From Oscillospiraceae bacterium (GTDB lineage Bacteria > Bacillota > Clostridia > WRCU01): DNA of 5,480 nucleotides. The DNA lies in contig WRCU01000127.1 of assembly GCA_009783805.1 (NCBI GenBank), positions 1 to 5,480 on the forward strand, in the 5' to 3' direction. Every line of letters starts with the position of its first letter. Positions within the stretch are counted from its first letter, which is position 1. The notes beneath the pieces were generated by a model that was given only the letters and a program-made list of their open reading frames with translations, searched no databases and was not told the DNA's origin. Positions 1 to 5,480 of the stretch are shown in pieces. The position numbers and the translations under genes are program-made.

Positions 1-868
1 GCCGGTGGCTGACCCCCGAGACGCCCCTTACCTGCATGGGCTTCCTTATGAACTCATCCATGTCCATGCCGACCGTCCCCCCGCCGCCGTAGCCTTCCAT
101 GGCGAGGATGGAATTGGGACCCATCACCCTGAGCGCCAGCGTGACCGCCTCGCCCGTCGTGGCGCACTGGATCACGCGGTCCACGCCTTTGCCCCCCGTG
201 ATGCCCATCACGCGGCCATAGGCGTCATCGCCGGCCAACACCGTGTGCGTGGCCCCCAGCTCCTTGGCCGCCTCCAGCCTATCCGCACGGGTCCCTACCA
301 TAATGAGCGCCCCAGGGCGGTACGCCGCCGCGAACTGCATGGCGTATAGGCCGATGGGGCCGGGCCCGATGACCGCCACCGCGTCCCCCTCCCTGATGGA
401 GGCCTTCAGCGCGGCGTGGAAGCCGTTCCCGGCGGGTTCCATGTTCGAGGCCTCATCGTCGCCCAGGGAATGGACGCGATGGGCCAACCTCGCGGGGACG
501 GCCGCGTATTCCGCGAAGCCGCCGTCCCTCATGGTCCCCAGCTCGTCGAAACTTTCGCAGCAGGAGGTCTCACCGTTTCGGCAGGCCCTGCAGGCGCCGC
601 ACCAGACTATGCACTCGCACGCCACCCTAGCGCCGGCCTCCAGCCCGACGACGCCCGGCCCGACGGAATCCACGACCCCGGCGAACTCATGCCCCAGGAC
701 GACGGGCAGCCGCACGGAATGCGTCCGCCTGCCGTCGATTATGTCCAGGTCGCTGTGGCATATGGAGGCGGCCCCGACCTTGACCAGGACCTCGCCCTCC
801 ATGGGGCTGGGCTTCGGCATGTCCGTCAGCCCACACCTTCCCTGGCCGTACGCTACGAAAGCCTTCAT
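1..868 (-). CDS. Zinc-dependent medium-chain dehydrogenase (alcohol/polyol/threonine dehydrogenase type), C-terminus cut off by window edge
   Basis: The enzyme probably oxidises an alcohol or polyol, or reduces the matching carbonyl, using a nicotinamide cofactor in the cytoplasm; the substrate cannot be read from the sequence. The visible 289 residues begin MKAFVAYGQG, a typical family start. The GroES-like catalytic domain shows the catalytic zinc ligands Cys37 (ICHSD), His60-Glu61 (GHEFAG) and Glu144 (MEPAGNGFHAA). The structural zinc lobe is Cys90, Cys93, Cys96 and Cys104, with exact C-x2-C-x2-C-x7-C spacing. The Rossmann fold has GPGPIG at 168-173. The second beta strand ends in GTR (192-194) rather than an acidic residue, which hints at NADP(H); this is inference. 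About 50 C-terminal residues of a usual ~340 are missing beyond position 1. The ATG at 868-866 is chosen because an in-frame TAG at 898-896 blocks extension and no other start lies between; no clear Shine-Dalgarno is visible. The 139-nt gap upstream suggests a unit separate from the dlt-like genes. Confidence 0.93.
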   Translation of the reverse strand, partial: MKAFVAYGQGRCGLTDMPKPSPMEGEVLVKVGAASICHSDLDIIDGRRTHSVRLPVVLGHEFAGVVDSVGPGVVGLEAGARVACECIVWCGACRACRNGETSCCESFDELGTMRDGGFAEYAAVPARLAHRVHSLGDDEASNMEPAGNGFHAALKASIREGDAVAVIGPGPIGLYAMQFAAAYRPGALIMVGTRADRLEAAKELGATHTVLAGDDAYGRVMGITGGKGVDRVIQCATTGEAVTLALRVMGPNSILAMEGYGGGGTVGMDMDEFIRKPMQVRGVSGVSHR

Positions 869-944
869 TGCGGCGACGGCGCGTACGCCCCTGACCTACA
901 CGGCCTATGGGGGACGCGCGAACCTCCCTTCGACGTCATGAAAG

Positions 945-964
945 GCGCGCGGCGAGGCCGCGCC
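945..964 (-). terminator. GC-rich hairpin followed by short T-run; possible terminator or leader hairpin
   Basis: On the minus strand a perfect 7-bp stem (GCGCGGC, loop CTC, GCCGCGC; positions 963-947) can be extended by two G-C pairs across a one-base bulge, and is followed by TTTC. It lies about 43 nt after the SGNH stop codon and before the dehydrogenase start. It may end the dlt-like operon transcript. However, the T-run is short, and the hairpin sits downstream of the AT-rich promoter-like element, so it could instead form in the dehydrogenase leader. In such GC-rich DNA a chance stem is also possible. Confidence 0.3.
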
Positions 965-972
965 CAGACGGC

Positions 973-1005
973 GGATTATAATATGATACGTGAGTCCGGG
1001 ATTAT
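973..1005. repeat. Short direct repeat GGATTAT flanking the intergenic AT-rich region
   Basis: The 7-mer GGATTAT occurs at 973-979 and again at 999-1005 on the plus strand (ATAATCC on the minus strand), 26 bp apart start to start, about two and a half helical turns. The copies flank the promoter-like element upstream of the dehydrogenase. Two copies of a 7-mer could be chance; a regulator binding site is only a possibility. Confidence 0.25.
975..987 (-). promoter_or_regulatory. AT-rich TATA/-10-like element upstream of the dehydrogenase
   Basis: The minus strand reads ATCATATTATAAT here, a sharp AT island in a window that is otherwise strongly GC-rich. It contains a perfect TATAAT (980-975), and the longer element also suits an archaeal TATA box. 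It lies about 107 nt before the dehydrogenase ATG, so a transcript would carry a leader of roughly 80-100 nt. No good -35 (TTGACA-like) lies 16-18 bp upstream; the sequence at the 17-bp position is AATCCC. That weakens a sigma-70 reading and is neutral for an archaeal one. It is the only intergenic promoter candidate in the window. Confidence 0.4.
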
Positions 1006-1007
1006 GT

Positions 1008-2072
1008 TCAAGGCGCCCCACCCTCGCCGCCCAGGCTGCCGACGTGGCCGCGCAGCTCCCCGAGCCGCCCCTCGAACGTCTCGACCACGACGTCCCAGTG
1101 CGGGTCATACGGGCCTTCCCTCATGTCGGCGAGGCCATAGCGGTCCGATAGGTAGCGCGCCAGGTAGACGGAGACCTTCTCGCCGCCGGCCACGTTCGTG
1201 TGGTTGGGGTCGAAGAAGTCCGTGCCCGCGTCCAGCCCGACCTCCCCATATACCGATGCGACGTTGAAGTCCAGGAACCCGACCCCCCGCTCCTCGGAGT
1301 ATATTCGGAGGGCCTCATGCATGGCGGGCGACCATTCGCCCACGGCGCAGGTGGGCGCGTACACGATCAGGACGTCGACGCCCCTGCCTTCGCACAGCCC
1401 GATGATCCTGGTCAGGTACTCGCCCCTCGTGGCGGCGGGCTCCCCGGTGGGTCCGGCCGCGAACCCCGCGGGCCTCTCCTGGGGCTTGGAAGTGGTCTCG
1501 GACTCCAGCCAGGATCCCATCAAGGCGTTCCTCGCCTTCATATACGTAAGGTCGAAGTCCGCCGCGGTAAGGTCGTCGCGGTCGTGGTACCGCAGGAGGG
1601 GGAACACGTAGTCGACGACGCGCTGGCCCCCGTCGTTCGATGCCACGTCGCATATGGCGGCCAGCTTGCCGGGCGTGAGCCTCATGTGGTCCAACGCGGT
1701 CCGCAGGCGCGGCTCGGCCTCGCCGAAGTCGATCCGCGTGAAGAGGTACTTGCCGCTCACGATGACCAGCCTAGGGCTTTGGATCCGCAGGGCCTCCGTG
1801 GCCATGTAGTACGATCCGGCGGCGTTCATGGCCGACATGGCCAGGCTGTATGATCGGATCCCGGCCTCCCGCCATAGGACGGGGGGCAGCACGGACGACC
1901 TGATCCCGCTGGCGCCGAGTATTATCACGTCCAGGCTGCCCTCGGGCTCGTTGTATAGCTGCGCGAAGGCGACGCCGTCGTTGGTCTTCAGGATGAACGC
2001 GGGCTGCAGGGCAAGGAAGGCCGCCGCGAACAGCGCCATGAACGAGACGAACCTCACCGCGTTCCTCACCAT
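1008..2072 (-). CDS. Membrane-anchored SGNH-hydrolase-like protein in DltD position of the operon
   Basis: The protein has 354 aa. An uncleaved-looking N-terminal signal anchor (about residues 7-27, FMALFAAAFLALQPAF core) should hold the rest outside the membrane. The SGNH block I is ILGASG, with the presumed nucleophile Ser55. The C-terminal block V is DPNHTN, giving Asp288 and His291 of the D-x-x-H catalytic pair. Between them lie family-like stretches: SYYMATEAL (87-95), the FPLLRYHDRDDLT segment (157-169) and the LIVYAPT strand (235-241). Proteins of this kind accompany MBOAT acyltransferases, as DltD and AlgJ/AlgX-like proteins do, and are thought to take part in handing the acyl group to an extracytoplasmic acceptor; that role here is inferred from context. 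Residues about 192-217 form a Pro/Gly/Ala-rich insertion that is probably a flexible loop. The gene follows the MBOAT stop by 24 nt, with a strong Shine-Dalgarno fixing the ATG. Sequence similarity to true DltD cannot be confirmed by eye, so no symbol is given. Confidence 0.85.
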   Translation of the reverse strand: MVRNAVRFVSFMALFAAAFLALQPAFILKTNDGVAFAQLYNEPEGSLDVIILGASGIRSSVLPPVLWREAGIRSYSLAMSAMNAAGSYYMATEALRIQSPRLVIVSGKYLFTRIDFGEAEPRLRTALDHMRLTPGKLAAICDVASNDGGQRVVDYVFPLLRYHDRDDLTAADFDLTYMKARNALMGSWLESETTSKPQERPAGFAAGPTGEPAATRGEYLTRIIGLCEGRGVDVLIVYAPTCAVGEWSPAMHEALRIYSEERGVGFLDFNVASVYGEVGLDAGTDFFDPNHTNVAGGEKVSVYLARYLSDRYGLADMREGPYDPHWDVVVETFEGRLGELRGHVGSLGGEGGAP

Positions 2073-2075
2073 GCC

Positions 2076-2084
2076 TCACCCTCC
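2076..2084 (-). promoter_or_regulatory. Strong ribosome binding site for the SGNH gene
   Basis: The minus strand reads GGAGGGTGA, combining GGAGG (2084-2080) and GGTGA (2080-2076). GGAGG ends 7 nt before the ATG at 2072. This is the best ribosome binding site in the window and fixes this ATG over the GTG that follows it. The GGTGA part fits the 16S rRNA tail shared by bacteria and many archaea. Confidence 0.8.
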
Positions 2085-2096
2085 CGCAACGGCGGC

Positions 2097-3626
2097 CTAG
2101 AACCCCATGTACACGAAATCCGCCCCCGAATGGCCGTACCCGTACCTGCCCCATATGAGCGTCGCCAGCATAGCGGCCAGGGTGACCGCCCATTGGAACG
2201 CCATGTTCTGCCTGCCCAGCCATTCCCTGACCTTGACGCCCCTTTCCTGCGCGACCCCGACCGCGAGCATCAACGCCAGCGAGGCGGCCAGTATGCGGAC
2301 GTCCATGGCCGAAAGGCCATAGGCCGCGGCCCCGTCCCCGATGGGGATGGGCGCCCCGGCGAAAGCCGCGGCCCTCCCCATGGCCCCCAAGCCCGCGAGG
2401 AAGCCGTCCGCGCACAGGAAGGACCGCCCGATCACGACCAGCGCGAAGGTCCTGACCATTTGGAACGCCTTCCACGAATGGCAACCCACGTTGACGCGCA
2501 GGGCGGAGGCAAGCCTCTTCAGATATGGGGCGGCGACCATGCCCAGCACGATGAGGATGCCGTGGTAGAACCCATACGCCAGGTACTTGGGACTGGCGCC
2601 GTGCCACATCGCGTTGACCACCCTGACCACGTTCACGCAAAGGTAGACGGACGCCGCCTTGCCGAGCGCCGGGTACCCCTTCCTGCGTAGGGAGGACGCC
2701 AGGCGCGAGATGGGCCTGGACAGCGCAAGGGGATAATAGACGTAGTCACGCCACCAATTCTGCAGCGTGATGTGCCAACGGCGCCAATACTCCGGGAGCG
2801 AGACCGCGAAGAACGGCCTCCTGAAGTTCTCGGGCATAGTGACGCCGAAAATTTGGGCGACCCCGCGCGCTATGTCCACCCCACCGGAGAAGTCCGCGTA
2901 TATCTGCAGCGAGCTGGCAGCCAGCCCTATCACGACGTAGGCGCCCTTATGCCCGTAGCTCCCGCCGAAGACGGCGTCCACGGCCAGTATCAGGCGATCC
3001 GCGACCACGAGCTTCTTGAAGGCCCCCCATAAGGCCAGCTGGCACCCCATCCTGAAGCGCCCGTAGTCGAACGCCCTCGCCATGTAGAGCTGCCCGGCCA
3101 GTTGGCTGTGTCTGCTTATGGGTCCCTGCACCAGCTGCGGGAAGAACGAGACGAACAACGCGAGCCGCGCGTAGTTCCTTTCGGGTTCCGCGCTTCCGCG
3201 GTAGACGTCGATGAGGTAGCCGGCGGCCTGGAACGTGTAGAACGATATGCCCAAAGGCAGGATAAGGCCATGCGGGGCGAGGAGCGGCGCGGCGCCGAGC
3301 GCGCCCAGGACGGCGTTCGCCGCGGCCGCGGCCGTGCCCCACCATTTGAAGAAAGCCAGGACGCCGAAGTTGCCGGCCAATGTGGCGGCGATCAGCGCCT
3401 TTCGCCCAGGCTTCCCCTTGGCCCTTACCAGGAGGCGTGCGCAGGCGTATACCGTGGTGGTCGTGAAGGCTACGTAGCCTAGGAGCCCCACGCCCCCGGC
3501 AAGCAAGTAGAAGGCGAGGCTTGCGACGAGCAGCGTCGCCCATTGGAACCTGCGGGGCGTCAGCAGGTAGTAGGCGATTGCGGCGGCGGCCACGAAGGCG
3601 ATGTAGGCGAGCGACGTGATCGTCAT
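2097..3626 (-). CDS. MBOAT family membrane O-acyltransferase (DltB/AlgI-like)
   Basis: This 509-aa polytopic membrane protein is close to the usual AlgI/DltB-family length. It is expected to transfer an acyl group from a cytoplasmic thioester donor to an acceptor at or across the membrane. Many hydrophobic segments are visible, starting at residues 5-21 and 29-50. Family landmarks in order are LPLGISFYTFQ (123-133), FFPQLVQGPISR (161-172), LQIYADFSGGVDIARG (240-255), MPENFRRPFF (264-273), EYWRRWHITL (279-288, conserved His285), WWRDYVYYPL (291-300), and MWHGAS (340-345) holding the presumed catalytic His342. The ATG shares an ATGA overlap with the stop of the GNAT gene, implying translational coupling; no good Shine-Dalgarno is visible. 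It ends in TAG, followed six codons later by an in-frame TGA. Paired with an adenylating ligase and an SGNH protein it looks dlt-like rather than alginate-type, but the acyl group and acceptor are not known. Confidence 0.95.
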   Translation of the reverse strand: MTITSLAYIAFVAAAAIAYYLLTPRRFQWATLLVASLAFYLLAGGVGLLGYVAFTTTTVYACARLLVRAKGKPGRKALIAATLAGNFGVLAFFKWWGTAAAAANAVLGALGAAPLLAPHGLILPLGISFYTFQAAGYLIDVYRGSAEPERNYARLALFVSFFPQLVQGPISRHSQLAGQLYMARAFDYGRFRMGCQLALWGAFKKLVVADRLILAVDAVFGGSYGHKGAYVVIGLAASSLQIYADFSGGVDIARGVAQIFGVTMPENFRRPFFAVSLPEYWRRWHITLQNWWRDYVYYPLALSRPISRLASSLRRKGYPALGKAASVYLCVNVVRVVNAMWHGASPKYLAYGFYHGILIVLGMVAAPYLKRLASALRVNVGCHSWKAFQMVRTFALVVIGRSFLCADGFLAGLGAMGRAAAFAGAPIPIGDGAAAYGLSAMDVRILAASLALMLAVGVAQERGVKVREWLGRQNMAFQWAVTLAAMLATLIWGRYGYGHSGADFVYMGF

Positions 3627-4453
3627 GCGAGTCCGCCCGCCCCGTGGCGGACGTATTTCACCAGGCGCCTGGCGCCGCCCTTGAAGCCCACGCTTTCATG
3701 CAAGCGCTCGCTCGCCGCGTTGCCCTCGGCGACCCACGACCTATATGAGCGCGCCCCCGCGCCCACAACCGCTCCGGCCAATAGACTGCGCGCCAACCCC
3801 CTGCCCCTTTCGCCCGGCGCCATGACGACGTGGCGTATAACGCACGCCGCCCGCCCCCCCTCATATTCCCAACCGCAATATCCGCAGACCCGGCCGTCCG
3901 GCCCTATGAGGCACACGCCGCGGCCCTCGCCGCAAGCCCTCCCCATCCCCGCGCGGTCCGGCGGCTCATGCTCGGCGCGCCCGCCGAAGGCGTCCGTCAC
4001 GAGCGCCAGGGCCTGCATGACCATCCGGTCGGCCATCGGCTCCAACCTATAGCCGGGCGCGCCGGGCGCGCGCGCGGCCGGGGCGTCCTGTGCGCCCATG
4101 GCATGGAGCTTGAACGGCGGCACCCTCACGAACCCGCTCATCGTGAGCGCCTCACCGATCAAGTCGGGGAACGCTCTTCCCTCGACGTACATCACATCGG
4201 CCACCACCGTGGCCCCGATGGGCGGTACCGACGCGCCGCGCCCCGGACCCACGGACAGGTACAGCTTATAGAACCCGCCCATGTCCACGAGCAGCGCCGT
4301 CCCGCCGTCCCCGATTCCGACGCCGCGCATCCTGCCTTCCTTTATATACCCTTCAGCGGTCGCGGGGAGCAGGCATAGGTTCGACTCGCGGCCGCCTGAG
4401 CGCCACGGTCCGGTCAGCCCCTCGTACCGCTCGAACGTATCAACCTTCCCCAT
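3623..4453 (-). CDS. GNAT acetyltransferase-domain protein with unassigned N-terminal half
   Basis: This 276-aa protein has no signal peptide or membrane segment, so it is probably cytoplasmic. Residues about 135-270 are a GNAT domain. The central strand and acetyl-CoA loop read IRHVVMAPGERGRGLA (206-221), with an R-x-x-G-x-G/A-type pyrophosphate loop at 216-221, and WVAEGNAASERLHESVGF (240-257) is the typical GNAT C-terminal segment. The N-terminal half has no motif I can name. Its pieces TALLVDMGGFYKLYLSV (52-68), a strand near 82-90 and EALTMSGFVRV (101-111) recall strands and the GF-ending helix of a degenerate GNAT fold, so a tandem GNAT is possible. A Pro/Ala-rich linker (about 120-134) joins the halves. 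The start is fixed by GGAG 7 nt upstream and a 14-nt overlap with the ligase gene; the end overlaps the MBOAT start as ATGA. This tight coupling implies a role in the same pathway, perhaps acylating the activated monomer or acting on the carrier; that is conjecture. Confidence 0.85.
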   Translation of the reverse strand: MGKVDTFERYEGLTGPWRSGGRESNLCLLPATAEGYIKEGRMRGVGIGDGGTALLVDMGGFYKLYLSVGPGRGASVPPIGATVVADVMYVEGRAFPDLIGEALTMSGFVRVPPFKLHAMGAQDAPAARAPGAPGYRLEPMADRMVMQALALVTDAFGGRAEHEPPDRAGMGRACGEGRGVCLIGPDGRVCGYCGWEYEGGRAACVIRHVVMAPGERGRGLARSLLAGAVVGAGARSYRSWVAEGNAASERLHESVGFKGGARRLVKYVRHGAGGLA

Positions 4454-5480
4454 CCAGATGCTCCGACTTCAGCCTGGCCCGGTCTATCTTGCCGTTCCTG
4501 GTGTAGGGCATCGCCGCCACCCTGACGAACGCCTGCGGGTGCATGGGTTTAGGCAGGATGGGCCTTATCCCCCTCAATATGTCTGAGCCGCCGACCCCCT
4601 CCCCCTCATACACGAGGACGATCCTGCCCTTCGGCGCGTCGTACAGGCAGGCGGCTGCCGCGATCCCTTCCAGCGAGCCCACGGCCGCCTCTATCTCGGG
4701 GAGCTCCACCCTATGCCCCAAATGCTTGATCTGTGAGTCCGTCCGCGAGGCGAAGGCCAAGTCGCCGTTTGGGAGCACCCTCGCCAGGTCCCCCGTCTTG
4801 TAGACGGTTTCCGGGTACCGATCGTTGAGCGGGTTCTGCACGAACGAGGCCGCGGTTTGCGCCGGGTTCCTATAATACCCCAAGGCCAGGCTCGGCCCCC
4901 TTACGTGGATCTCGCCGACCTCACCCGCGCGGGCGGGCACGCCGCCTTCCTTGAGCACCGATACGCCCGCGTGCGGGAAGGCCTTTCCGAGCGGCAGCGT
5001 CTCCGCGTCGGAAAAATGCCTGTCCAGGACGTAGTACATGCAGTTGCACGTGACCTCCGTGGGGCCGTAGAGGTTCACGAACATCGCGTCCGGCAGCAGC
5101 GACTTCCAGTAGTTGAGTTGCCTGATGGGCATCACCTCGCCGGAGAACATCACCTTCTTGATCGACGCGGGCGCCGCCGGCGACAAGGCTTTCGTGTTCG
5201 CCAGCACGCAGAGGGCGGATACCGCCCATATGAGCGTGGTCACGCGGCTGTCCGTCAGTATCCCCACGGCCCTCGACGGGATCAGGAACGATGACCGCGG
5301 CATCAGGCAGACCTTGGCGCCCACCTTCAAGGCCGAGTATATGTCCTTCACCGACACGTCGAAGTCCAGCGGCGCCTGGTTCGCCATCACGTCCTCGGGG
5401 CCTATCCCCAGCGTCCCCGTGAATGATTCGATGAAGCACGACAGCGCGCCATGGCTCACGCAGACGCCCTTGGGCTCCCC
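4440..5480 (-). CDS. AMP-forming adenylation-domain ligase (DltA/NRPS A-domain-like), N-terminus cut off by window edge
   Basis: This enzyme class activates a carboxylic acid, usually an amino acid, with ATP and loads it on the phosphopantetheine arm of a carrier protein. The 346 visible residues begin within the A3 phosphate loop (GEPKGV at 1-6), so the reading frame clearly continues beyond the window, and the GTG at 5459 is not the start. Following motifs, numbered from the visible start, are FDVSVKDIYSAL (A4 region, 40-51), FSGEVMP (112-118), NLYGPTEVTCNC (A5, 136-147), GEIHVRGPSLALGYYRNP (A6, 189-206), VYKTGDLARV (A7, 226-235), DSQIKHLGHRVELPEIE (A8 hinge, about 248-264) and NGKIDR (A10, 329-334) with the catalytic lysine at 331. 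The protein ends shortly after A10, so no carrier or condensation domain is fused and a separate carrier protein is needed; none is in the window. The QIKH-GHR-EL hinge and the TCNC after GPTE differ from the classical DltA wording I know, so the substrate is left open. Confidence 0.93.
   Translation of the reverse strand, partial: GEPKGVCVSHGALSCFIESFTGTLGIGPEDVMANQAPLDFDVSVKDIYSALKVGAKVCLMPRSSFLIPSRAVGILTDSRVTTLIWAVSALCVLANTKALSPAAPASIKKVMFSGEVMPIRQLNYWKSLLPDAMFVNLYGPTEVTCNCMYYVLDRHFSDAETLPLGKAFPHAGVSVLKEGGVPARAGEVGEIHVRGPSLALGYYRNPAQTAASFVQNPLNDRYPETVYKTGDLARVLPNGDLAFASRTDSQIKHLGHRVELPEIEAAVGSLEGIAAAACLYDAPKGRIVLVYEGEGVGGSDILRGIRPILPKPMHPQAFVRVAAMPYTRNGKIDRARLKSEHLDGEG
4461..4464 (-). promoter_or_regulatory. 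Ribosome binding site for the GNAT gene, inside the ligase coding end
   Basis: The minus strand has GGAG at 4464-4461, 7 nt before the ATG at 4453, within the last codons of the ligase gene. It supports this start and the 14-nt overlap between the two genes. Confidence 0.6.

Noticed and set aside
881..888. 8-bp palindrome GCGTACGC just upstream of the dehydrogenase start
   Set aside because: Too short and too GC-rich to separate from chance in this composition.
243..1267. Long plus-strand open frames over the dehydrogenase and the start of the SGNH region (243-941, 416-1267)
   Set aside because: Their translations are Pro/Arg/Ala/Ser-rich without domains, and they lie opposite the well-supported minus-strand zinc dehydrogenase; long antisense frames are expected at this GC content.
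1771..2640. 289-aa minus-strand open frame overlapping the MBOAT and SGNH genes
   Set aside because: It is Arg/Gly-rich without motifs and overlaps two recognisable protein families in another frame, so it is a shadow frame.
4341..4348. Perfect archaeal-like TATA sequence TTTATATA (plus strand) / TATATAAA (minus strand)
   Set aside because: It lies inside the GNAT gene and is explained by codons for Gly-Tyr-Ile-Lys; no gene starts a suitable distance away on either strand.
3543..4378. Plus-strand frames opposite the GNAT gene (3543-4052, 3830-4378)
   Set aside because: They are low-complexity Pro/Arg/Ala translations antisense to a gene with clear GNAT motifs and coupled neighbours.
5439..5459. 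GTG at 5459 as the start of the ligase gene
   Set aside because: The frame is open to the window edge and the upstream codons encode GEPKGV, part of the conserved A3 phosphate loop, so the true start lies outside the window.

Overview
This is a GC-rich window in which every convincing gene lies on the minus strand. The Arg codon AGG and Ile codon ATA recur in all the genes despite the high GC. The SGNH gene has a strong GGAGG/GGTGA ribosome binding site, and there is a TATA-like AT-rich island in the only real intergenic gap. These traits suggest a GC-rich archaeon of the Thermoplasmatota/Methanomassiliicoccales kind, or alternatively a GC-rich gut bacterium such as a coriobacterium. No 16S or other phylogenetic marker is present, so the assignment is an inference.

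Layout, read in the direction of transcription from high to low coordinates. (1) 5480-4440: the C-terminal two thirds of an adenylate-forming (A-domain/DltA-like) ligase, cut by the window edge inside its phosphate-binding loop. (2) 4453-3623: a protein with a C-terminal GNAT acetyltransferase domain and an unassigned N-terminal half, overlapping the ligase by 14 nt. (3) 3626-2097: a DltB-like MBOAT membrane O-acyltransferase, coupled to the GNAT gene by an ATGA overlap. (4) 2072-1008: a membrane-anchored SGNH-hydrolase-like protein in the DltD position, 24 nt downstream. (5) After a 139-nt gap holding an AT-rich promoter-like element and a GC-rich hairpin, 868-1: a zinc-dependent medium-chain alcohol/polyol dehydrogenase, truncated at its C-terminus by the window edge.

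Genes 1-4 look like one operon resembling the dlt logic. A ligase would activate an amino or other carboxylic acid as an adenylate and load it on a carrier protein; the MBOAT would transfer the acyl group across or at the membrane; and the anchored SGNH protein would deliver it to an extracytoplasmic polymer or glycan. It departs from canonical dltABCD in three ways: no carrier protein gene lies between ligase and MBOAT, a GNAT protein is inserted, and the ligase has motifs unlike classical DltA. The acyl group and acceptor are unknown. The dehydrogenase is probably a separate transcription unit.
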